A stretch of DNA of 64,000 bases from Bosea vestrisii (GTDB lineage: Bacteria > Pseudomonadota > Alphaproteobacteria > Rhizobiales > Beijerinckiaceae). Of the stretch, positions 16,248 through 24,619 are shown piece by piece; within the stretch, counting starts at the first letter, position 1, and each line of letters begins with the position of its first letter. A program made the translations under genes and the position numbers. Below the pieces are notes generated by a model that saw only the letters and a program-made list of their open reading frames with translations, ran no database searches and had not been told where the DNA came from. The stretch is taken from NCBI RefSeq assembly GCF_030144325.1, contig NZ_CP126307.1, forward strand, positions 3,996,001 through 4,060,000. Direction: 5' to 3'.

Positions 16248-17231
16248 TCAGGCGCGCCGCATGCGCCAGGCGCTCGACGCCACCGCGGCGATCAGGATCA
16301 GGCCCTGCACGGTCTCGCGCAGCGGCTGCGGCAGGCCCATCAGGTTGAGCAAAGTGAACAGAGCGAACAGGCTGAGCGCGCCGGCGACGGCGCCGGTCAC
16401 GCTGGCGCGCCCGCCCAGCAACTGTGCCCCGCCGATGACGCAGGCGGCGATCGCCTGCAGTTCGAGCCCCTGTCCGACCGCGGTCGAAACCCCGGCGAAG
16501 CCGCCGAGCAGGATGCCGGCGGTGACCGCCGACAGCGCCGAGATGACGAAGACCAACACCCGCGTCGCGCCGACCGGCACACCGGAAAGTTCGGCCGTGC
16601 GCGGATTGTCGCCGACCGCCAGCACCTGCCGGCCGAAGACGGTTGCGTGCAGCAGCCAGGCGGCGAGCGCGACGAAGCCGATGAGGATGATCACCGAGAG
16701 CGGCATGATCCCGGTCAGCGGGACGTCGCGATAAACGAGGCGGCCGAGTGCCCGGAAATTCTCCGGCAGATAGCCGCGCGGCGCCCCGCCCGACCACATC
16801 AGCGCCGCGCCGTTGAGCGAGAGCAGCATGCCGAGCGTCGCGATGATCGAGGGCACCTTGAGCAGGGTGACGACCAGCCCGTTGACCAGCCCGACGCCGA
16901 GGCCGATCAGGTAGAGCACGCCGATCGTCCACCAGGTGTTCTCGGGGTTGCCGCCGGCGAGCATCGAGCCGCCGAGCACGGTCAAAGTCACCAGCGAGCC
17001 CATCGACAAATCGAAGCCGCCGCCGGCGATGACGAAGAGCTGGCCGCAGGCGAGGATGATCAGCGGCGCGGCCCGGCGCAGGAAGTTGAGGAAGCCCTCG
17101 ACCTCGAAATAGCTCGGCTGCAGCACCGCGATCGTGCCGTAGAGCACGAGGAAGACGGCGAGCCCGACATTGAGGCCGCGCGCGAAGCGCCGCGCTGCCG
17201 ACGGTCCAGGCTGGGCGGCCATGGCACTCAT
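16248..17231 (-). CDS. Sugar ABC transporter permease (RbsC/CUT2 type)
   Basis: 327 aa with eight or more membrane helices. Contains the CUT2 hallmarks GGGFDLSMGSLVTLTVLGG, ALNGAALMWSGGAPRGY-like loop and GRQVLAVGDNPRTAELSGVPV. It forms a heterodimer with the permease encoded just upstream, whose stop overlaps this start (ATGA, 17228-17231). Part of the operon with ATPase, epimerase-like enzyme and binding protein. Confidence 0.93.
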   Translation of the reverse strand: MSAMAAQPGPSAARRFARGLNVGLAVFLVLYGTIAVLQPSYFEVEGFLNFLRRAAPLIILACGQLFVIAGGGFDLSMGSLVTLTVLGGSMLAGGNPENTWWTIGVLYLIGLGVGLVNGLVVTLLKVPSIIATLGMLLSLNGAALMWSGGAPRGYLPENFRALGRLVYRDVPLTGIMPLSVIILIGFVALAAWLLHATVFGRQVLAVGDNPRTAELSGVPVGATRVLVFVISALSAVTAGILLGGFAGVSTAVGQGLELQAIAACVIGGAQLLGGRASVTGAVAGALSLFALFTLLNLMGLPQPLRETVQGLILIAAVASSAWRMRRA

Positions 17232-18208
17232 GCGACATGCCCTTTGCTGCGCACCGCATAGACGGCGACCGCAAGGATGACGATCGCGCCGCGCAGCACC
17301 TGCTTCGGGAAGGCGTCGATCCCGGTCATGTTGAAGACGGCGTCGAGCGTGGCGAACAGGAAGACGCCGGCCAGCGTGCCCCAGACCCCGCCGCGCCCAC
17401 CGGCGAGCAGCGTGCCGCCGATCACCACGACGGCAATCGATTCCAGATCATAGATGCCGTCGCGGCCGACCCAGGGAGCCCCGGCGCGCAGGCGGCTGGC
17501 GAGATAAAGCCCGGTCAGCCCGGCCATGAGCGAGCACAGCACATGCGCGCCGATGATGACGCGCTCAGTACGGATGCCGGCGAGGCGGGCGCCGTCGCGA
17601 TTGCCGCCGGTGGCATAGAGATGGGCGCCAAAGCGCGTGCGGGTCAGCATCAGCCAGATCGCGAGCGCGAGCACGAACAGCAGCAGCACCGACCAGGGCA
17701 AGGGGCCGATGCGGCCATAGGCAAAGGCTTGGAAGGCGGATGGGACCGAACCGGCGAAATTGCTGAAGCTCGCCGAGAGCAGCCCCTGTAGGATCAGCCC
17801 GACGCCGAGCGTCGCGATCAGCGGGTTGACGTCGAGCCTCGCGATGATGAGGCCGTTGACGAGGCCGACCGCTGCCGAGAGCGCAAGCACCGCGAGCACG
17901 GCAGGGGCTATCATCGCCGGCTCGCCCTTCATGATGAAGGAGGCGAGCACGGCGGAGACACTGATCAGGTTGGCGACCGAGAGGTCGATCGAGCCGACGA
18001 GAATCGTCAGCGTCTGCCCAAGTGCGACGATGCCGAGCGCGACCATGCGCTGGGTCAGGCCGACAAAGCCCTCGCCGGTGAGATAGGCGTGTTGTCCGGT
18101 CGCGAGCGCGGTCACGACATAGAGCGCCAGCGAGCCGGCGAATAGCAGCGGCGCGACCGGCACTTCGCGTGCCGGGCGGGCGGTGGCGATGTCGGCGCTG
18201 GCGCTCAT
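17228..18208 (-). CDS. Sugar ABC transporter permease (RbsC/CUT2 type), second subunit
   Basis: 326 aa of the same family as its neighbour. Landmarks are GQTLTILVGSIDLSVANLIS near residue 65 and HLYATGGNRDGARLAGIRTE near 210. Its ATG overlaps the ATPase stop (18205-18208) and its own stop overlaps the next permease start, so all three are translationally coupled. The presence of two different permeases suggests a heterodimeric channel rather than the homodimer of RbsC. Confidence 0.93.
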   Translation of the reverse strand: MSASADIATARPAREVPVAPLLFAGSLALYVVTALATGQHAYLTGEGFVGLTQRMVALGIVALGQTLTILVGSIDLSVANLISVSAVLASFIMKGEPAMIAPAVLAVLALSAAVGLVNGLIIARLDVNPLIATLGVGLILQGLLSASFSNFAGSVPSAFQAFAYGRIGPLPWSVLLLFVLALAIWLMLTRTRFGAHLYATGGNRDGARLAGIRTERVIIGAHVLCSLMAGLTGLYLASRLRAGAPWVGRDGIYDLESIAVVVIGGTLLAGGRGGVWGTLAGVFLFATLDAVFNMTGIDAFPKQVLRGAIVILAVAVYAVRSKGHVA

Positions 18209-19719
18209 GCCGCGGCCTCCGTCGCCCCGGTGCCGAGTGCGAGGTGCATCACGTCTTCCTCGCCCGCGCCGCGCGCAAGCTCGCCAGCGATGCCACCCTC
18301 ATGCATGACGAGGATGCGGTCGCTGACGCCAATGATCTCGGGCAGGTCGGAGGAGATCATCAGGATGGCGCGACCGCGATCGGCGAGCCCGCGCATCAAT
18401 TGATAGATCGCCGCCTTGGCGGCGACGTCGATGCCGCGGGTCGGCTCAAGGAAGATCAGCACCTTGGGATCGCGCGCCAGCCAGCGACCGATCACGACCT
18501 TCTGCTGGTTGCCGCCGGAGAGCTCGCGGATCTCCTGTGCGAAGCCGGCCGCCCTGACGTCGACCTCGGTCAATTGCCGGTCGGCGGCGGCGCGCGCCAT
18601 ATCGCCCGAACCTGGTGGGAGCAGGCGCCGCGCGAAGGCGCGCAGGGTCATCAGGACATTGTCGCGCAGCGATTGCTGCGGCGCGATGCCCTCCTTCTTG
18701 CGGTCGTCGGAGAGGAAGCCGATGCCGGCGGCGATGGCCGCTCGCGGCGACGAGATCAAGCCGTCCTGCCCATCGACGATCATATTGCCGTGCGTGAAGG
18801 GCTCGTCGCCGAACAAGGCTCGCCCGAGCGCGCCCTTGCCCGACCCTTCAAGCCCGGCAACGCCGACGATCTCGCCGGCCCGTAGATCGAGAGCGATGTT
18901 GGAGAGCACGGCGTTGCCGGCGCCTTTGACGGACAGGACGACCGGGCCGAGCCGAGCTGGATCACCGGGCGGCGGGAAGAAATCGGCGAGGTCGCGCCCG
19001 ACCATCAGCCGAACGGTCATGGCCGGCGTCAGTGCCGCAGCTGGGCGTGTTGCGACGAGCTTGCCGTCCTTCAGCACGGTGATGCGGTCGGCGATGGCCT
19101 TCAATTCGGCCATGCGGTGCGAGATGTAGAGGATCGCCCCGCCCTCGTTCCGCAAGGTGGCGACGAGTTCGAGCAGCCGGCCGGCATCGCGCTCGTCGAG
19201 CGCGGCGGTCGGCTCGTCCATGACGATGATGCGGGCATCGAGCGCCAGCGCCTTGGCGATCTCGACCAGCTGCTGCTCGGCGATCGAGAGCGATTTCACC
19301 AGAGCGCCCGGATGAACCCTGGCGCCGACGCGCTCCAGGAGCTTGCGGGCGCCGTCCTGCATCGCGGCGCGGTCGAGCAGGCCGCCGCGGGTCGGCTCCA
19401 GGCCGAGGAAGATGTTGTCGGCGACACTGCGTTCAGGGAGCAGACTGAGCTCCTGGTGGATGATGCTGATCCCGGCCCGGCGTGCCTCGACCGGATGCCT
19501 GAACGCGATCGGCTCCCCAGCCAGAAGGATCTCGCCTTCGTCGGGGCGATAGACGCCGCCCAGCACCTTCATCAGCGTCGACTTGCCGGCGCCGTTCTCG
19601 CCGCAGATAGCGTGGACCTCGCCGGAATGGCAATCGAGGCTGACATCGTCGAGCGCCCGCACGCCGGTGAAGCTCTTGCCGATGCCGCGCATCGAAAGGA
19701 CCGGCGTACTCGCACTCAT
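18205..19719 (-). CDS. Sugar ABC transporter ATP-binding protein (RbsA/CUT2 type, two NBDs)
   Basis: 504 aa from ATG 19719. The first domain has Walker A GENGAGKS near residue 40 and the signature region LSIAEQQLVEIAKAL. The second has the degenerate Walker A GLEGSGKG and signature LSGGNQQKVVIGRWL, as is normal for RbsA-like tandem ATPases. It powers the two permeases downstream. The start overlaps the stop of the TIM-barrel enzyme gene (19716-19719). Confidence 0.94.
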   Translation of the reverse strand: MSASTPVLSMRGIGKSFTGVRALDDVSLDCHSGEVHAICGENGAGKSTLMKVLGGVYRPDEGEILLAGEPIAFRHPVEARRAGISIIHQELSLLPERSVADNIFLGLEPTRGGLLDRAAMQDGARKLLERVGARVHPGALVKSLSIAEQQLVEIAKALALDARIIVMDEPTAALDERDAGRLLELVATLRNEGGAILYISHRMAELKAIADRITVLKDGKLVATRPAAALTPAMTVRLMVGRDLADFFPPPGDPARLGPVVLSVKGAGNAVLSNIALDLRAGEIVGVAGLEGSGKGALGRALFGDEPFTHGNMIVDGQDGLISSPRAAIAAGIGFLSDDRKKEGIAPQQSLRDNVLMTLRAFARRLLPPGSGDMARAAADRQLTEVDVRAAGFAQEIRELSGGNQQKVVIGRWLARDPKVLIFLEPTRGIDVAAKAAIYQLMRGLADRGRAILMISSDLPEIIGVSDRILVMHEGGIAGELARGAGEEDVMHLALGTGATEAAA

Positions 19720-20582
19720 GCGGCACCGGCCTTGGCGGCTTCCGCCCAGCCCTGTCGGATGAAACCGTGGCTCTCGGTGAGCAGTGTGTCGAGATCGGGG
19801 AAGAGGTCGCGCCAGACCCGCGTCGCCGCCGCGAGCGAGGGCAAGGCCCGGCCGAAAGCCTCGACCGTCAACCAGCTGTCGTAGCCGGTGGCGCGGATGG
19901 CGCGGAAGGTTTCGGCCCACGGCACATGGCCGCGCCCGACGATGCCGCGATCGTTCTCGGAGAGGTGGATGTGGTTGATCTCGGACGCGTAGCGGCTGTA
20001 GGCGCCGACCGGGTCGCGCTCTTCAATATTGGCGTGGAAGGTGTCGTACATGTAGCCGAAGTTCGGATGTCCGACCCGCGCGTGGAGAGCGCTCGCCGCT
20101 TCCATGGTGTTGAGCGCGTAGCATTCGAAGCGATTGATCGCCTCGAGTGATAGCGCGATCCCGGCCTTGCTGGCGTAGTCCGCCATCGCATGCAGCGCCT
20201 CGGCGAGATGGGCGAGCTCGTCCTCACGCGGTCCCTCGCCGGTGAAGACGCCGACCGGTGAGTGATAGGGCCCGGCGATGACGGTGGCGCCCAGCGCCGC
20301 GGCACAGTCGACCGCCCAGCTATGGCGCTCGCGCGCTTGTCGGCGGATGGCCGGGTCGGGCGAAAGCGGGTTGCTGTCCTCGGCAACGATTGTGACGGTG
20401 GTACGTTTGAGGCCGATCTCGTCGAGGTGGCGGCCGAGCCGCCCGTAGTGGCCGACATCGCCCTCGAACACCGGGATCTCGACCCCGTCATAGCCGATCT
20501 CGCGGATGCGCTCGCACAAAGGCAGATGCGCTTCGTCGATGAAGCCGCCAACCGTCAGCAGGTTGAAGCCGATCTGGACCAT
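19716..20582 (-). CDS. Sugar phosphate isomerase/epimerase, D-tagatose 3-epimerase-like TIM barrel
   Basis: 288 aa from ATG 20582. The protein begins MVQIGFNLLTVGG, the first strand of an AP-endonuclease-2/xylose-isomerase-like TIM barrel. Metal and catalytic residues of ketose 3-epimerases are visible: Glu in LEAINRFE, Asp in YDTFHANIEE, His in HIHLSENDRG, and the C-terminal TVEAFG glutamate. It probably isomerises the sugar imported by the ABC system that follows. The ATG has a weak ribosome site, whereas a GGGAGGAG lies about 115 bases upstream. An in-frame GTG at 20672 served by that site would add 30 Arg-rich residues not typical of the family. Confidence 0.87.
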   Translation of the reverse strand: MVQIGFNLLTVGGFIDEAHLPLCERIREIGYDGVEIPVFEGDVGHYGRLGRHLDEIGLKRTTVTIVAEDSNPLSPDPAIRRQARERHSWAVDCAAALGATVIAGPYHSPVGVFTGEGPREDELAHLAEALHAMADYASKAGIALSLEAINRFECYALNTMEAASALHARVGHPNFGYMYDTFHANIEERDPVGAYSRYASEINHIHLSENDRGIVGRGHVPWAETFRAIRATGYDSWLTVEAFGRALPSLAAATRVWRDLFPDLDTLLTESHGFIRQGWAEAAKAGAA

Positions 20583-20605
20583 GGCCAGGGCTTTCGCGAC
20601 CGCGC

Positions 20606-20674
20606 TCAGCGCAGCCGGGCGGCATCGCTGCCACGGCCGGAAAAGACGGATGAACTGGCGGCGCTGACGCACAT
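20606..20674 (-). CDS. Candidate 22-codon leader ORF upstream of the sugar operon
   Basis: ATG 20674 is preceded by GGGAGGAG at an 8-base spacing, the best ribosome site in the operon leader. The frame encodes 22 residues beginning MCVSAASSSVFSG and ends at TGA 24 bases before the epimerase ATG. It overlaps, in another frame, a GTG that could start an extended epimerase. The two readings compete: a regulatory leader peptide, or a longer first gene. I cannot decide from sequence alone. Confidence 0.35.
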   Translation of the reverse strand: MCVSAASSSVFSGRGSDAARLR

Positions 20675-20707
20675 GACCGGTACTCCTCCCTTGCACGGCT
20701 CATTCTG

Positions 20708-20754
20708 TGGAACCGCTTCGGAAGGGATTATGTAATCGATTGCAGAAGTGTCAA
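20708..20754 (-). promoter_or_regulatory. Sugar operon promoter with LacI-type operators
   Basis: On the minus strand a -35 TTGACA (20749-20754) and a -10 CATAAT (20727-20732) are separated by 16 bases. Between and overlapping them lies TGTAATCGATTGCA (20731-20744), an exact match to the LacI-family consensus TGnAAnCGnTTnCA. A second, imperfect copy TGGAACCGCTTCGG (20708-20721, 8 of 10 fixed positions) is centred 23 bases downstream on nearly the same helix face. Occupancy would block RNA polymerase directly. Confidence 0.75.
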
Positions 20755-20819
20755 CCGGCGACTTTCGTGACTGTTCGCCAGTCGGGCGCCAGAGCGCGGC
20801 ATCGCCCAGGTGGCCGGGC

Positions 20820-21473
20820 CTAATCCTCGTCCCGGTTCGGAAACTCCTCCTTCCCGGCTGCCCAGCCGTGCTTGCCGATCAGCGGCACGAAGCTGACTGG
20901 CGCGAGGCGTTCGCTGGCAAAGACGCCTTCGGCCTGCCGCGTCAGCTTGATCAGCACCTGGCCGTATCCGTTCAGCCCGATCGGGATGACAAGCCGCCCG
21001 TCGATGGCGAGCTGTTGCTTCAAGGTGCCGGGAATCTCGGGGCTGCCGGCCGAGACGATGATCGCGTCGAACGGTGCCTCCGCGGGCAAACCTTCAGTCC
21101 CGTCGGCGCAGAGGATCTCGGCATTGTCGCAGCCGAGCTGCTGCAGCCGCTTCGTGGCCTGGGCCGCCAAGATCGCATGCCGCTCGATCGCGAAGACCTT
21201 GCGCGCCATGCGGCTGAGCAGAGCCACTACGTAGCCCGAGCCGGCGCCGATTTCGAGGACCTTGTCCTGCGCAGCGATGGCGCCCGCCTCCAGCATCAAG
21301 GCGACGACATAGGGTTGCGAGAGCGTCTGTCCTTCCCCGATCGGGATCGGGCCATCCTGGTAGGCGAATGCCGCGAGCTGGGTCGCGACGAAAGCCTCCC
21401 GCGGAACCTGTCGTATCGCGTCCAGCACTTTCTGGTCGCGAATTCCGCGACCGGCGAGCTGCTGCTCGACCAT
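20820..21473 (-). CDS. pcm: Protein-L-isoaspartate O-methyltransferase
   Basis: 217 aa from ATG 21473. The SAM-binding core is clear: VLEIGAGSGYVVALL near residue 75, with ERH and CADGTEGLPAEAPFDAIIV motifs following. The Pcm-specific PIGEGQTLSQPYVVALM stretch lies near residue 45. The enzyme methylates isoaspartyl residues to start repair of damaged proteins in the cytoplasm. Family members usually have about a dozen residues before MVEQQL. Here the in-frame upstream codons do encode a plausible ..DFTRARQC segment but have no start codon; see finding on the G-run at 21498-21502. Confidence 0.9.
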   Translation of the reverse strand: MVEQQLAGRGIRDQKVLDAIRQVPREAFVATQLAAFAYQDGPIPIGEGQTLSQPYVVALMLEAGAIAAQDKVLEIGAGSGYVVALLSRMARKVFAIERHAILAAQATKRLQQLGCDNAEILCADGTEGLPAEAPFDAIIVSAGSPEIPGTLKQQLAIDGRLVIPIGLNGYGQVLIKLTRQAEGVFASERLAPVSFVPLIGKHGWAAGKEEFPNRDED

Positions 21474-21707
21474 GCACTGGCGGGCACGGGTGAAATCGGG
21501 GGCTCCGGCATGACGGCCTCCGCGGGCGGTGGCCCTACGGAACGCATTGTCGCCCGCGAAGCCGCTGCTTGAGATTCAACGTCAGGACAAGGCGCAGGTT
21601 CACGTGGAACGGGCGCTGCGAGGCCAGGCCCTGCTCAGTGCGCCAGCCTGCTGATGCTGGGTTGGCGCCTCTTCCGCCAGCGCCGCGCCGCTACGGTTTG
21701 CAGCCGG

Positions 21708-23384
21708 TCAGCCGGTCTGGCCGGCCATCACCCGTTGCATGCCGCTGAGCACGGCCTTGAGCGAGGCCATGACGATATTCGGGTCGATGCCGACGCCGTG
21801 CACGACCCGGCCCTTCTCGTCCTGCAGCTGGACATAGCAGGCGGCGGTAGCGTTGGCGCCGCGCCCGACCGCGTGCTCGTGATAGTCGAGGAAGGAGAAC
21901 TCGACGCCATAGGTTGTCTTCAGCGCGTCGACGAAGGCGTCGATCGGCCCGTTGCCGACGCCTTCGATCGTGCGGATAGCGCCGTCCTGCTTCAGCTCTG
22001 CCGTCAGCGTCCGCGAACCCTGCGCATCCGGGAAGGTCTTGTGCGTGATCAGCTCCAGCGGCGCGTCGGCGAGGAGGTAGGTCTTGCTGAACAAGGCCCA
22101 AAGTACCGCGCTGGTCAGCTCCTTGCCCTCCTCGTCCATCTGCTCCTGCGCGATCTTGGAGAACTCGATCTGCAGCGGGCGCGGCAGGTCGAGGCCGTGA
22201 TCGGCCTGCAGGATATAGGCGATGCCGCCCTTGCCGGATTGCGAGTTGATCCGGATCACCGCCTCGTAGTCGCGCCCGACATCCTTGGGGTCGATCGGCA
22301 GATAGGGCACCTGGAAGATCGGGTCGTTGCGCTTCTCCTGCGCGTCGAAGCCCTTCTTGATCGCGTCCTGATGCGAGCCGGAGAAGGCGGTGTAGACGAG
22401 CTCGCCGACATAAGGGTGGCGCTCATGCACCGGCAGCTGGGTGCAGTATTCGGCGATGCTGCGGATCTCGTTGACATCGCGCAGGTCGAGCGCGGGCTCG
22501 ATGCCTTGCGTGAACAGGTTCAGCGCCATGGTGACGATGTCGACATTGCCCGTGCGCTCGCCATTGCCGAACAGCGTGCCCTCGACGCGGTCGGCGCCGG
22601 CCATCAGCGCGAGCTCGGCCGCCGCCACCGCCGTGCCGCGGTCGTTGTGCGGGTGGATCGAGAGCAGCACGCTGTCGCGGTCGGAGATGTTGCGGCCGAA
22701 CCATTCGAACTGATCGGCGTAGACATTGGGCGTCGCCATCTCGACGGTCGCCGGCAGGTTGAGGATCAGCTTGTTCTGCGGCGTCGGCTTGATCACCGCC
22801 TTGACCGCCTCGCAGATCTCGAGCGCGTAGTCGAGCTCGGTGCCAGTGAAGCTCTCCGGCGAGTACTCGAAGGTGAAGTTCGTCTCGGGCGCTTGAGCGG
22901 CCAGGGCCTTGATATGGGCGGCCGCATCGGTCGCGATCTTGACGATGCCCTTGCGGTCGGAGCGGAAGACCACGTCGCGCTGCAGCGTCGAGGTCGAGTT
23001 GTAGAAGTGCAGGATGACGTTCCTGGCGCCCTTCACCGCTTCGAAGGTGCGCTCGATCAGCTCGGAGCGGCACTGCGTCAGCACCTGGATCGCGACGTCG
23101 TCCGGGATCGCGCCGCTCTCGATGATCGAACGGACGAAGTCGAAATCGGTCTGCGACGCCGCGGGGAAGGCGACCTCGATCTCCTTGAACCCCATCTTCA
23201 CCAGGAGGTTGAACATGCGGTCCTTGCGATCGACGCCCATCGGCTCGATCAGCGCCTGGTTGCCGTCGCGCAGGTCGACGGAGCACCAGATCGGCGCCTT
23301 GGTGAGCACCTGCGAGGGCCAGCGGCGATCGGGCAGGTTGACCGGCGCATAGGCGCGGTACTTGGAAATCGGCATCGTGGTCAT
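21708..23384 (-). CDS. leuA: 2-isopropylmalate synthase
   Basis: 558 aa, the length of the LeuA2 (fungal/actinobacterial-like) form. The HMGL-like catalytic barrel begins with SVDLRDGNQALIEPM near residue 35, the metal-binding SIHPHNDRGTA lies near 245, and GNGERTGNVD near 275. A C-terminal LeuA regulatory domain for leucine feedback occupies about residues 430-555. It condenses acetyl-CoA and 2-oxoisovalerate, the first committed step of leucine synthesis. The 290-base upstream region contains a Leu-rich short ORF and hairpin suggestive of attenuation. Confidence 0.95.
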   Translation of the reverse strand: MTTMPISKYRAYAPVNLPDRRWPSQVLTKAPIWCSVDLRDGNQALIEPMGVDRKDRMFNLLVKMGFKEIEVAFPAASQTDFDFVRSIIESGAIPDDVAIQVLTQCRSELIERTFEAVKGARNVILHFYNSTSTLQRDVVFRSDRKGIVKIATDAAAHIKALAAQAPETNFTFEYSPESFTGTELDYALEICEAVKAVIKPTPQNKLILNLPATVEMATPNVYADQFEWFGRNISDRDSVLLSIHPHNDRGTAVAAAELALMAGADRVEGTLFGNGERTGNVDIVTMALNLFTQGIEPALDLRDVNEIRSIAEYCTQLPVHERHPYVGELVYTAFSGSHQDAIKKGFDAQEKRNDPIFQVPYLPIDPKDVGRDYEAVIRINSQSGKGGIAYILQADHGLDLPRPLQIEFSKIAQEQMDEEGKELTSAVLWALFSKTYLLADAPLELITHKTFPDAQGSRTLTAELKQDGAIRTIEGVGNGPIDAFVDALKTTYGVEFSFLDYHEHAVGRGANATAACYVQLQDEKGRVVHGVGIDPNIVMASLKAVLSGMQRVMAGQTG

Positions 23385-23465
23385 GGGACAACCCTTGCGA
23401 AGGATGCGGCGTCAGGCCTGCTCGGGACCTTGCTGCGCCGTCATGCGATGGACAGGCCTTTGAAC

Positions 23466-23488
23466 CCCGGCGCGCTCACAGCGCCGGG
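23466..23488 (-). promoter_or_regulatory. Stem-loop at the end of the leuA leader ORF
   Basis: CCCGGCGC (23466-23473) pairs with GCGCCGGG (23481-23488) around a 7-base loop. The stop codon of the leader ORF lies in the loop, so translating ribosomes would disrupt the stem. There is no U-tract after it on the minus strand, so a simple terminator is doubtful. Confidence 0.4.
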
Positions 23489-23535
23489 CGGCTAAGTCGC
23501 AGGGTCAGGCCCCGGATGGCGGACCGAAATCGCAT
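23476..23535 (-). CDS. Candidate leucine-rich leader peptide of leuA
   Basis: ATG 23535 opens a 19-codon frame, MRFRSAIRGLTLRLSRPAL, that stops at 23476, 91 bases before the leuA start. Four of the last ten residues are leucine. Its end overlaps a GC-rich stem-loop. Leu-rich leader peptides controlling leuA by ribosome-mediated attenuation are predicted in many proteobacteria. The ribosome site (AGG ten bases upstream) is weak, and I have no conservation evidence. Confidence 0.4.
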   Translation of the reverse strand: MRFRSAIRGLTLRLSRPAL

Positions 23536-23677
23536 GACCGGACCTAACCATCATGGCGGAGGAAGATCAACCTTGACGCTGCTGCCGATGTCCGAAGCCT
23601 TTGGCCGAAAGGCGAACTGTCATTCGTTTGTCGCGTAAGCATCCGCACAAGCTCGGCCTTCGAGTCACGAGCCGGCG

Positions 23678-24619
23678 ATGCTGCGTTTCCTCACCCTTCG
23701 CACCCTGCGCGCGCTGCTGACTGTCGCGATCTGCGTCTCGGCGGTGTTCCTTGCGCTGCGCCTCGCCGGCGACCCCGCCGACATCATGCTCTCGATCGAG
23801 ACGCCGCCTGATGTGCGCGCTCATTACCGCGAGCTCTGGGGGCTCGATCGCCCGCTCGCCGAGCAGTATCTGCGCTATCTCGCCAGCGTGGTCCGCGGCG
23901 ATTTCGGCCTCTCCTTTGCCGATGACCGGCCGGCCTTCGCCGCGGTCGTCGACGCCCTGCCAAAGACCTTTCTGCTGGGCGCCTGCGCGCTCATGCTCGC
24001 TTTGCTGATCGGCCTGCCGCTCGGCGTCCTGGCGGCGCTGCGCCACAACAGCGCGGTCGACCGCCTCGCCATGGCGGTCGCCGTGCTCGGCTATGCGATC
24101 CCGATCTTCTTCCTCGGCATCCTGCTGATCCTGCTCTTTGCGCTCAAGCTGCGCATACTGCCCTCGGCCGGGTCCGAGACGCTGTGGCACCTGATCCTGC
24201 CGGTGGTGACGCTGGCCTTGCCGCTGGCCGGGCGGCTCGCCCGGTTCGCGCGCACCGCGACGCTTGAAGTGCTCGGCAAGCCGTTCATCCGCGCGGCCCG
24301 GGCTCGCGGGGTGATGCCGCTCTCGGTCATCCTGCGCCACGCTTTGCCCAATGCCGCGGTGCCGCTGCTGATGTTCATCGGGATCGAGATCGGCCACATC
24401 CTCGCCGGCAGCGCCGTGGTCGAGACGATCTTCGCCTGGCCCGGCATTGGCCGGCTGCTGGTCGATTCCGTTTCAACGCGCGATCTTGCCGTCGTCCAGG
24501 CGGTGATCCTGACGGTCACCGTGGTCATGGTCGTCGCCAATCTACTTGTCGATATCCTGCACATCCTGATCGATCCGCGCCTCGGCGGCTTCTCCCGCAG
24601 TATGGGCAAGCCGGCATGA
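23678..24619 (+). CDS. ABC transporter permease, DppB/OppB type
   Basis: 313 aa. N-terminal membrane helix, then the DppB-like PPDVRAHYRELWGLDRPLAEQY segment, an EAA loop around residue 205 (LEVLGKPFIRAARARGVMP) and ETIFAWPGIGRLLVDS near 250. It pairs with the next permease, whose ATG overlaps this stop (24616-24619). Binding protein at 26337 and ATPases at 29582-31653 complete the importer. Confidence 0.93.
   Translation: MLRFLTLRTLRALLTVAICVSAVFLALRLAGDPADIMLSIETPPDVRAHYRELWGLDRPLAEQYLRYLASVVRGDFGLSFADDRPAFAAVVDALPKTFLLGACALMLALLIGLPLGVLAALRHNSAVDRLAMAVAVLGYAIPIFFLGILLILLFALKLRILPSAGSETLWHLILPVVTLALPLAGRLARFARTATLEVLGKPFIRAARARGVMPLSVILRHALPNAAVPLLMFIGIEIGHILAGSAVVETIFAWPGIGRLLVDSVSTRDLAVVQAVILTVTVVMVVANLLVDILHILIDPRLGGFSRSMGKPA

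Noticed and set aside
21654..23495. Long open frame of about 613 codons on the plus strand opposite leuA
   Set aside because: It is the antisense of a clear 2-isopropylmalate synthase and encodes low-complexity Arg/Asp/Leu sequence.
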